NCBI GenBank assembly: GCA_964494475.1
Contig: CAZBRS010000060.1
Span: 1-34,625, forward strand
DNA length: 34,625 nt
Direction of reading: 5' to 3'
Source of the DNA: CAZBRS01 sp964494475
GTDB taxonomy: Bacteria; Myxococcota_A; UBA9042; CAZBRS01
Positions 1 to 6,682 of this stretch are shown here, piece by piece. The translations under genes and the position numbers were made by a program. The notes below the pieces were generated by a model. It searched no databases. It was not told where the DNA came from and saw only the letters and a program-made list of their open reading frames with translations. The stretch's first letter is position 1, and every line of letters starts with the position of its first letter.

Positions 1-1162
1 CCTTGCCGTCGCACGAGGGCTCGCAGCACTTCCAGGCCAGGCAGGTGCCCGCCAGGCACTCGCCGCACGAGCCGCCGCAGCCGTCGCCGCCGCACTCCTT
101 GCCGTCGCACGAGGGCGTGCACTCGCAGGTGCCCTCGACGCACGTGCCGTAGGTGCAATAGCCGCACTCGCCGTCGCAGCCGTCGCCGCCGCACTCCTTG
201 CCGTCGCAGTCGGGCACGCAGCACTCTCCGTAGTAGGTGCAGGAGCCGCTCTCGCACCACCCGCACTCGCCGCCGCAGCCGTCGTCGCCGCACTCCTTGC
301 CCGTGCAATCGGACAGGCACCCTTCGCAGTGGCCCCACGGGTCGCAGACGCCACCGTAAGAGCACCCGTAGACCGGCGCGTAGGGGTCGTCGCAGTCGGG
401 ATCGTAGGCGCCGCACTCGCAGTCGCAGTCGGAGCCGTCGTAGTAGTAGTAGTCGCTGCAGGTCCAATCGTTGGGGGCCCCGCTGCAGGCGAAGTCCACG
501 CAGAACTGCCCCCCCGGACACGCGCCGCACGACCCACCGCAGCCGTCGCCGCCGCACGACTTGCCGACGCAGTCGGGCGCGCAGGCGACGTGGCAGGTGT
601 AGCTCTCGCAGATGGGGGCGGCCGCCGGGCACGCACCGCACGAGCCGCCGCACCCGTCGGGGCCACACTCGCGACCGTCGCACGCCGGTACGCAGCAGTT
701 CCCGTCGAGGCAAACGCCGGCCGAGCAGGAGCCGCACGAGGCGCCGCAGCCGTCGGGCCCGCACGTCTTGCCAGCGCAGGCCGGCACGCAGCAATTCCCG
801 TCGAGGCACACGCCCGTAGCACAGGCGCCGCACGAGCCGCCGCAGCCGTCGGGGCCGCACGTCTTGCCCTCGCACGCGGGGCTGCAGCCGACGTCGGGCT
901 TGGTGGTGGCGTCGGCCGATACCTCGAGGACGTCGTCGCCCGCCACGTCGGCGCCGACATCGCCGCAGCCGCAGGGCTCGAAGCCGCTGCCGTCGATCCG
1001 GCACACCTGGGCGCTGGTCGAGCCGTCGCTACAGGCGCAGGCCTCGGACGCACCCGGGACGCAGGCCTGGCCTTCGGCGCCACCCGACGAGTCGCAGGCG
1101 CCGGCCACCAGGACCAGCAGGACGAGGACGACGCCACGGAGCACGATCGACGACGTGTTCAT
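1..1162 (-). CDS. Cys-rich repeat lipoprotein, 3' end beyond the window
   Basis: The frame is open from an ATG at 1162 to the left edge (387 codons visible, no stop). The ATG follows a GGGAGAAGG ribosome site and lies 15 bases after the stop of the upstream lipoprotein, so the two probably form an operon. The N-terminus is a lipoprotein signal with the likely lipidated Cys at residue 23. Next comes a Cys-rich block starting ACVPGASEACAC, shared with the upstream protein, then a short Asp-rich linker. The rest is seven complete modules and the start of an eighth, each about 31-33 residues with the core CxGKxCGxDGCGGSCGxC. Between modules four and five is an irregular segment with a run of four Tyr. 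The Cys-dense modules probably fold by disulfides outside the cytoplasm. Its function is unknown; such modules are common in Myxococcota-type surface lipoproteins (family knowledge). Confidence 0.85.
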   Translation of the reverse strand, partial: MNTSSIVLRGVVLVLLVLVAGACDSSGGAEGQACVPGASEACACSDGSTSAQVCRIDGSGFEPCGCGDVGADVAGDDVLEVSADATTKPDVGCSPACEGKTCGPDGCGGSCGACATGVCLDGNCCVPACAGKTCGPDGCGASCGSCSAGVCLDGNCCVPACDGRECGPDGCGGSCGACPAAAPICESYTCHVACAPDCVGKSCGGDGCGGSCGACPGGQFCVDFACSGAPNDWTCSDYYYYDGSDCDCECGAYDPDCDDPYAPVYGCSYGGVCDPWGHCEGCLSDCTGKECGDDGCGGECGWCESGSCTYYGECCVPDCDGKECGGDGCDGECGYCTYGTCVEGTCECTPSCDGKECGGDGCGGSCGECLAGTCLAWKCCEPSCDGK

Positions 1163-1177
1163 GAGCCTTCTCCCTTC

Positions 1178-2458
1178 TCACCACCCGCAACCGGGCGGCA
1201 TGGGGTTCTCGAGGATGGGCGCGAAACCTTCGGGGACCGTGGCGGCCGTGTAGGTGAAGACGTCGGCGATCATGACCGCGCCGGCGATGGCGGGCACCGT
1301 CGTGTGCCCGATGAGCTGCTCTCCGACCTGCGCCGTGACGAGCCACGGGAGGTCGAGGCCGGAGGTGTCTTCCTGCACGGGCAGGTTGCCCACGATGAAG
1401 AACGGCACCTGGGGGTTGATCGAGTGCCGCTGAGCCAGCGTGGTGGGCAACCCGGCGTCGTTCATGTAGCGGATGTTGGCGGTCGCGAAGGCCGAGGCCG
1501 AGGGCGGGGCGCCGGGCACGCCGATGGTGGCGCAGCCCACGGCCTCGTTCTCGCCCTGGCCGTTCACGAAGTACAGGCCGCCGATCAGCAGGCCCTTCGA
1601 CTCGTCGATGGAGATGCCGGCCAGCGCCGGCGCCGCCACGTAGGTGCCGTTCGCCACGCTCCACAGCGTCGCCGCCTGGCCCGCGCCCGGCACCGGCACG
1701 TGAAGCGTGTACGTGTCGCGCTGCCCGTCGCGCCGCACCCGGAAGCTGACGGTCGACGGACACGCCTCGACCGTGGCCTGGACGACGCCGTAGGTGTCCG
1801 AGGTGAGCACGGGGCCGAAGAGCTGCCCGGTGCCGGCATTGAACTGCTGAACCTTGGCCCCGGACAGGGGCGCGCGCGTCTGGAAGTCGATCACGACGGC
1901 CGAAACGTCCACGGGCTCCGGACCGCTCCCGTCGCCCACGTCGGCGCACGTGACCTCGGGCCACGCGACCTCGGGCCACGCGTCAACGTCGTTGGCACCG
2001 CCGCCGTCGGGCTCCTCCACCTCGAGCGGGCTCCCGTCGACCTCGGTCGGCGTCACCTCCGGAGCCCAGGGCTCCGCGGCGCCCGGGTCGCCGGTCGTCG
2101 CGTCCATCGACGCGTCGACGGAAACGGCGTCGCTCCCGACCGGGACGTCGACCGCGACCTCGGCCGGAGCGTCCACCTCGGCGTGGGGCCCGACCGCGTC
2201 GCCCACGACCTCGACCGCCTCGACCCCGGGCTCGGTCACGTCGACGTCCAGCCCGGGCGAGCAACGGCACGCCTCGAGCCGGCTGCCGTCGCCGGAGCAC
2301 ACCTGCGCCCCCACGGCGCCCCCGGTGCAAACGCACGCCACCGACGCGCCGGGCACGCACGCGCGTTCGCCGTCGCCGGACGTGGAGCAGGCGACCGCGA
2401 CCAGCGCAAAGAGACCGGTCGTCACGGCCCGGAACGAACGGAGAGGCGTGCTCGGCAT
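1178..2458 (-). CDS. Lipoprotein with acidic linker and C-terminal beta domain
   Basis: I chose the ATG at 2458 (426 aa) because it gives a clean signal peptide with a lipobox ending AVAC (Cys24). The open frame further upstream is antisense to the neighbouring gene. Residues about 30-67 repeat the Cys pattern seen in the next gene downstream (ACVPGASVACVC), so the two are partial paralogues. Residues about 68-175 are an Asp/Glu/Val/Pro-rich linker. The remainder opens with VSAVVIDFQTRAPLSGAKV, which resembles a carboxypeptidase-regulatory-like or prealbumin-like beta domain. Further on come alternating strand-like segments, including LWSVANGTYVAAPALAGI. It is probably a surface-exposed structural or adhesive lipoprotein; no catalytic motif is visible. 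It is the first gene of a two-gene minus-strand unit. Confidence 0.85.
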   Translation of the reverse strand: MPSTPLRSFRAVTTGLFALVAVACSTSGDGERACVPGASVACVCTGGAVGAQVCSGDGSRLEACRCSPGLDVDVTEPGVEAVEVVGDAVGPHAEVDAPAEVAVDVPVGSDAVSVDASMDATTGDPGAAEPWAPEVTPTEVDGSPLEVEEPDGGGANDVDAWPEVAWPEVTCADVGDGSGPEPVDVSAVVIDFQTRAPLSGAKVQQFNAGTGQLFGPVLTSDTYGVVQATVEACPSTVSFRVRRDGQRDTYTLHVPVPGAGQAATLWSVANGTYVAAPALAGISIDESKGLLIGGLYFVNGQGENEAVGCATIGVPGAPPSASAFATANIRYMNDAGLPTTLAQRHSINPQVPFFIVGNLPVQEDTSGLDLPWLVTAQVGEQLIGHTTVPAIAGAVMIADVFTYTAATVPEGFAPILENPMPPGCGW

Positions 2459-2485
2459 AGTGTGTTTTCTCGGAGGTGCGGAGAA

Positions 2486-2514
2486 AGGATGCTCCGAATG
2501 ATTCGAGGCGTCAA
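2486..2514 (-). promoter_or_regulatory. Candidate promoter for the two-lipoprotein unit
   Basis: On the minus strand, TTGACG (2514-2509) and CATCCT (2491-2486) are separated by 17 bases, about 30 bases upstream of the ATG at 2458. The -35 box is good and the -10 is weak. A 15-base palindrome lies just upstream of the -35 at 2520-2534. Confidence 0.28.
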
Positions 2515-2519
2515 GGCGG

Positions 2520-2534
2520 TCGAAGGACCTTCGA
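2520..2534. repeat. 15-bp palindrome TCGAAGG-A-CCTTCGA
   Basis: This perfect inverted repeat (7-bp arms, 1-bp centre) sits in the 166-bp divergent region between the lipoprotein genes starting at 2458 and 2625. It is immediately upstream of the candidate -35 box for the minus-strand unit. Its position and symmetry fit a dimeric regulator site, but no regulator is encoded nearby. Confidence 0.3.
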
Positions 2535-2624
2535 TCCGTCGCGTCTGGCGCCGCGGACGTAATGGCGGAAAGAACCGGCCGCGTCGCGGGTGTCTCGTAC
2601 ACCTGGGGAAGGGGCCGGATCGGC

Positions 2625-3725
2625 ATGCACCACGTTCCAACCGCACCGCGAGCCTGGCTCCTGTGCCTTCTCTTCGTCATCGGCTGTGGCCCGCACTCGG
2701 CTCGCGCGGACGCCGACCTCGTTGTTGACGCGCGGAGCGACGCCGTCGAGGCCGCCGACGTGAGCACGCAGCCTCCGCCGGACGTCCAGACCGATCCACT
2801 CGAGGACGCGCTTCCGGCGCCGCAGGTCTGCACTTCGTGCAAGACCGACGCCGAGTGCGACCCGGGCGCGCGTTGCTACCGCGTGCCGGTCTACGCCCCG
2901 TCGAAGAGCTGCGTCCCCGAGTGCGGACCCGACGGTCAATGCCCGGAGGCATCGACGTGCGCGCGCTCCGACGGCACCCGCGGCACGATCGGGGTCGAGG
3001 TCTGCGTACCGGACACGCCCTCCTGCTGCTTCGGCGCGGAATGCGCGATGGGACCGTGCGACGAACCCGGTCACCCGTACGTCAGCCCCGACGCTTCGTG
3101 CGTCGAGTGCTTGAACGACGTGCACTGCCCGCTGTCGCGTCCGGTCTGCGAGGACGGGGCGTGCGTCAGCGGCTGCCCGCCCTGGGCCCCGATTCCGCTG
3201 GACGGTGCCTGCGTCGAGTGCACCAACGACGACGCTTCGTGCGTCTGCGGCGTGTGCTCGTCGTACCGCTGCTGGTACCGTCCTCCCCAGGACCAGGAAC
3301 GCTGCGCCTGCTACCCCCCGTACGGCGCCTGCGTCACCGTCGACGGTCAAGTCGTGTGCGTGGAGTGCACGGACGACCTGGCCTGCCCGTTCAGCTGCAC
3401 GTGCTCGAAGGACTTCACGTGCGTCGAGGACGATGGCGCCTATTGCCAGCGCCTGCCCTCGGGCTGCGAGGATCCCTGCCCCACGGTCGGCTGCCCCGAC
3501 CCGACGGCCGGTGTCCTGCCCGGGGAAGCAGCCCAATGTGCTGGGATCAGCCGGTCAAGCGATCGACCATGCGGAGCGCGTACTCGGGCGAGTCGGCGGC
3601 GATGTAGGCGTAGATGGCGTCCATCGAGCGCCCCGTGCGCAACGTCCCTTTCACCACCCCATCTTCGTGGAACACCCGGCGCGATTGCGCTATTGTCCTG
3701 GAACAGTCCACGCTTCGAGGGGGCC
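2625..3725 (+). CDS. Cys-rich lipoprotein, truncated, no stop of its own
   Basis: The ATG at 2625 follows GGGGAAGGGG and starts a lipoprotein signal ending VIGC (Cys21). Then come an acidic linker and a long Cys-rich region with motifs such as CTSCKTDAEC, CVECLNDVHC and CVECTDDLAC, to about residue 295 (near base 3510). After that the frame loses protein character and becomes Arg/Ser-rich where the opposite strand carries a ParE-toxin remnant. No stop codon occurs before the next gene, whose ATG at 3726 is in the same frame. An automatic caller would therefore report one fused CDS, 2625-5819. I infer that the natural 3' end was lost by a deletion or insertion near 3510. A genuine double-lipoprotein fusion is less likely, because the second half carries its own signal peptide and ribosome site. 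Function is unknown. Confidence 0.6.
3508..3657 (-). pseudogene. ParE/RelE-type toxin remnant
   Basis: From a GTG at 3657 the minus strand reads 36 codons, including SMDAIYAYIAADSPEYALRM followed by VDRLTG. This matches the N-terminal half of ParE-family toxins (DAIYAYIAADSPEYA helix pair). A TGA at 3549-3547 interrupts it. The same frame continues with SQHIGLLPRAGHR, which matches the next ParE segment (RS-QI-FP-GR). The TGA most simply comes from CGA (Arg) by one C-to-T change. Similarity stops near 3508, about half the usual length of roughly 95 aa, and no antitoxin gene is visible. It is therefore a doubly damaged remnant at the junction of two lipoprotein genes. Confidence 0.6.
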
Positions 3726-5819
3726 ATGCTTCGCCTGCTCACGGCCTCCCTGCTCGCCCTGTCGCTGGCGCTCGCGTGCGGTTCCAGCCCCGACGGCTCG
3801 GCCGACCTGGGGCCCGACGTGCCCCTGACGGTGGACGCGGAGCCGGAGGTGGACACGGCGCCCGAGGTGGACGCCGCCCCGGTCGACGCGGAGCCGGAGG
3901 TGGAGCCCGTGCGGCGCCTCGAGTTCGTCGACGCCTTCGGCGACGACCAGAAGAGCTGCGACGCGGTCGACACGTGCACGTTCTCCGTCTCCGGCGCCAA
4001 CGAGCGCGTGCTGCGCGTGCGCTACGAGGTCGATGGTGTCCCCGCGGGCGACGAGGCGATCGTGTTCGAGGTCATCGACGACCCCTGGGAGCTCGGGCAC
4101 CTGCTCACGACGACCGTCTACACCGGTGCGGACGGCCTCGCCGCCGCCGTGCTGCAGGTCAGCCTCACGTGTATCACCGGCACGTTCAAGGTGAAGGTGA
4201 GCGTCGCGGATCACCCCACGGTCGCGCCCCTGTTCTTCGTCATCCACTCCATGAACGACTGCCTGAGCGGCTATCTCACCGTCAGCTTCGTCTACCACGG
4301 CACGAAGGCCTTCGACGGGGTCTCCGTCTACCTGTTCAAGAGCGGGCAGCCCCCTGTTGCCGACCTCGCGTGTGCCAACCTCGACCCGATCGGCCTGCTG
4401 ACCGCCGACCTGCAGAAGGGCCCGCACCAGCTGTCGCAGACGGCCAAGTTCACCATGCTGCCCGGGCTCGAGGACGAGAAGGAGCAGTTCTACACCATCG
4501 TCGCGCGCGGCGAGCTGGTCGACTACACACCCATCGCGTTCGGGTGCAACGACACCGACGGCTCGGTGAATCTGACCGGTACGAAGCACGTCACGATCAC
4601 CCTCGAGGACCTCCCCTGCGCCGAGGGGATCTGCTGCGACCTGGCCTGCGACGCCGGAGCGCACTGCGCGTGGACCCTCGGCCAGATGGCCTGCGTCGAC
4701 GACCCTTGCTCGCCGCCCGAGTGCGCGGCCGACACGCACTGCGAGGCGGGCGCCTGCGTGCCCAACGTGTGCGCCCCGGGCTGCGCGGTCGCCGAGTACT
4801 GCGACGACCTGGGACAGTGCCAGGCCCTGCCCTGCGAGGCGACCTGCACCGAGGCCGAGCTCGGCGACGGACCGGTCTGCGGGACCGACTGCCTCGACTA
4901 CGTGAACCCCTGCGCCGCACGCTGCGCCGGGGTCGACACGCTGCACCCGGGCGCCTGCCTGCCCGGCTGCGGCTGTTGCGGCACGTGCGCGGCGTGCGCC
5001 AGCGAGCCCTGCCTCGATCCGGTGTGCGGCAACGACGGCAACACCTACCCCTCGCTCTGCACCCTCGAGCTGTGCCACGCCGGGGTGGGCGCGGCCTACG
5101 CCGGGTTCTGCGTACCCGACGACGCGTGCGGGTGCTCGACGGTGTCGCAGCCCGTGTGCGGCTCGCTGCCGGGCGAGGAAGAATGGCAGACCCTCCCGAA
5201 CGGGTGCACCGCCACCTGCCTGGGCGCCACGGTCTGGTTCGAGGGGATCTGCACCTGCTGCGACCCGAGCGGCGAGGCCCCGGTGTGCGCCTACAACGCG
5301 CTGTTCGGCTGGACGGCCATGCGAAACCAGTGCGTGGTCGACAGCCTGGGCACCTACACCGCCAGCTACCCGGGCGCGTGCGTCTGCTGCGGCGCGCCGG
5401 GCTCGGTCGACGGGTGCTGCGACCTTACCCTGGCCGCGCCGGTGTGCGGCGCCGACGGCATCACGTACGCCAACGACTGCGCCCTCACCTGCGCCGACGT
5501 GGCCAAGGAGAGCGACGGCGTCTGCCCGTGCCCGGCGGTCTACGAGCCCGTCTGCGGCCAGAGCCTGCTCGAGCCGGGCAAGACGTTCACGTACCCGAAC
5601 GCCTGCGTGGCCCGGTCGCTGTACGGCGTCACCGCCACCACGCCCGGCGCGTGCCCCCTCTGCACCACGATCTGCGCCGGCGAGGATCCCGAGCCGGTCT
5701 GCGGGCAGGACGGCGTCACGTACCCGAACTGGTGCGCCCTCTTGAAGTGCAACGGCGACGCGGTCACGAAGGGCCTGGCCGAGGCCAGGTGCTACGGCGA
5801 CTGCGGTGCTTGTCGGTAG
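3726..5819 (+). CDS. Multi-Kazal-like lipoprotein
   Basis: The ATG at 3726 follows GAGGGGGCC and gives 697 aa with its own lipoprotein signal (LSLALAC, Cys18), so I treat it as a separate gene although the upstream frame is continuous with it. An acidic linker (22-64) is followed by two probable Ig-like beta domains (about 65-295) and a Cys-rich segment (298-375). Then come about seven modules that begin PVCG or PVCA and end in Gly-x-Cys, near residues 384, 430, 474, 519, 571, 606 and 656. Several show the Kazal/follistatin signature, for example DPVCGNDGNTYPSLC, APVCGADGITYANDC and EPVCGQDGVTYPNWC. Kazal domains usually inhibit serine proteases (family knowledge). A surface-anchored array could protect the cell from its own or a rival's proteases (inference). 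Confidence 0.88.
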   Translation: MLRLLTASLLALSLALACGSSPDGSADLGPDVPLTVDAEPEVDTAPEVDAAPVDAEPEVEPVRRLEFVDAFGDDQKSCDAVDTCTFSVSGANERVLRVRYEVDGVPAGDEAIVFEVIDDPWELGHLLTTTVYTGADGLAAAVLQVSLTCITGTFKVKVSVADHPTVAPLFFVIHSMNDCLSGYLTVSFVYHGTKAFDGVSVYLFKSGQPPVADLACANLDPIGLLTADLQKGPHQLSQTAKFTMLPGLEDEKEQFYTIVARGELVDYTPIAFGCNDTDGSVNLTGTKHVTITLEDLPCAEGICCDLACDAGAHCAWTLGQMACVDDPCSPPECAADTHCEAGACVPNVCAPGCAVAEYCDDLGQCQALPCEATCTEAELGDGPVCGTDCLDYVNPCAARCAGVDTLHPGACLPGCGCCGTCAACASEPCLDPVCGNDGNTYPSLCTLELCHAGVGAAYAGFCVPDDACGCSTVSQPVCGSLPGEEEWQTLPNGCTATCLGATVWFEGICTCCDPSGEAPVCAYNALFGWTAMRNQCVVDSLGTYTASYPGACVCCGAPGSVDGCCDLTLAAPVCGADGITYANDCALTCADVAKESDGVCPCPAVYEPVCGQSLLEPGKTFTYPNACVARSLYGVTATTPGACPLCTTICAGEDPEPVCGQDGVTYPNWCALLKCNGDAVTKGLAEARCYGDCGACR

Positions 5820-5866
5820 GGGCCAAGCAGCGATCGCGCCGGCGTGACCCTTGTTCGTCTGCAATC

Positions 5867-5883
5867 TTGCATTTCGAATGCAA
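5867..5883. terminator. Small hairpin between convergent genes
   Basis: TTGCATT and AATGCAA form a perfect 7-bp stem around TCG, in an AT-richer patch between two convergent stops (5819 on plus, 5920 on minus). There is no T-run, so it is only a possible bidirectional terminator. The rest of the 100-bp gap shows nothing else. Confidence 0.25.
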
Positions 5884-5919
5884 ACCTGCTGACGCGGCGT
5901 TCTCGGGGAGAGGGTCGCG

Positions 5920-6570
5920 CTAACGGGTGATGGGCGGCGTGGTCGGCGCGGGGGTCGGCGTCGGCGCGGCGCCCGCTTCTCCGGCGCGCACGGGCAAGGC
6001 GTGCGGGGCGACGCGCACGGCCGCCTCGGCGCGGGTGGTCGGGCGCAGGCGATCGACGTTGTGCAGTTGGAAGCTGGCGGGGCGGCGGCCCTTGTTCGGC
6101 TTGACGGCGCGCACCTCGCCGCTGCGCCAGACCTGGCCGTCGGCGAAGGTGAGGCCCTGGATTTGCGCTTCGACGCGCGCGGTCTCGGGGGGCAGGCCGG
6201 CGCCCAGCGTGAGCTCGACCTGGCCCGCGGCGGGCACCACGACGGGGCCCGACTGGGTCCAGGGGTGGCGGCCCAGGGCGCGGCCGTCGGCCGCCACGTA
6301 GGCGAGCACCAGCATGAGCCGCGAGACCGGTTGCTCCGCCGTGCTGGAGAAGCGCAGCACGGGGTGGGCCGCCTCGCCCTCGCCCTCGAGGCGCACGAAC
6401 TCGGCGGTCACGGGGCACGGCGTGGCGGGGGCGGCCTGGGCCGCCGGCGCGGCCGGGGCGGGCTCGCTGGCCTGCGGGGCTTCGGCCGGGGCTTCAGCGG
6501 GGGCCTCCTTGCGGCAACCCGCCGACAGGACGAGCGCGACCCCCAACGCCAGCACGTACGATCGCTTCAT
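5920..6570 (-). CDS. Small lipoprotein, function unknown
   Basis: I chose the ATG at 6570 (216 aa) because GAGGGGAGCC precedes it and it gives a clean signal MKRSYVLALGVALVLSAGC with lipidation at Cys19. The open frame could start earlier at 6615, but that would bury the signal. Residues 20-65 are a low-complexity Ala/Pro/Glu linker. Residues about 66-190 look like a single beta-sandwich with the segments PVLRFSSTAEQPVSRLMLVL and VEAQIQGLTFADGQVW, and the tail is again Ala/Pro/Thr-rich. No enzyme motif is visible. It is transcribed divergently from the lipase operon and may share a -35 region with it. Confidence 0.8.
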   Translation of the reverse strand: MKRSYVLALGVALVLSAGCRKEAPAEAPAEAPQASEPAPAAPAAQAAPATPCPVTAEFVRLEGEGEAAHPVLRFSSTAEQPVSRLMLVLAYVAADGRALGRHPWTQSGPVVVPAAGQVELTLGAGLPPETARVEAQIQGLTFADGQVWRSGEVRAVKPNKGRRPASFQLHNVDRLRPTTRAEAAVRVAPHALPVRAGEAGAAPTPTPAPTTPPITR

Positions 6571-6602
6571 GGCTCCCCTCAACAACGCAGATCCGCCGCG
6601 CT

Positions 6603-6631
6603 TTTTTCCACGCATTCGGGCGGCTTGTCAA
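6603..6631 (-). promoter_or_regulatory. Candidate promoter for the small lipoprotein
   Basis: On the minus strand a perfect TTGACA (6631-6626) is followed after 17 bases by GAAAAA (6608-6603). The -10 is AT-rich but not consensus. The -35 overlaps that of the opposite promoter base for base. Confidence 0.3.
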
Positions 6632-6653
6632 CCCGCGTGTGCGTCTGTACCCT
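6625..6653 (+). promoter_or_regulatory. Candidate promoter for the lipase operon
   Basis: TTGTCA (6625-6630), 17 bases, TACCCT (6648-6653). The inferred start near 6660 leaves a leader of about 23 bases containing GGCGGAGG before the ATG at 6683. The same box layout recurs upstream of the HEAT-repeat gene. Confidence 0.45.
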
Positions 6654-6682
6654 ACACGCCGGGCCACGACACGGCGGAGGCG

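Noticed and set aside
1..900. Regular repeats that could suggest a CRISPR array or tandem DNA repeat
   Set aside because: The repeats are imperfect at DNA level, are in frame on the minus strand and encode conserved Cys/Gly modules; there are no unique spacers of constant length.
3508..3657. Functional ParE toxin
   Set aside because: A stop codon interrupts the frame, the C-terminal half is missing and no antitoxin is found.
3690..5864. 724-codon minus-strand open frame
   Set aside because: It is antisense to the Kazal lipoprotein, Arg/Ala/Val-rich and without motifs; a typical by-product of high GC.
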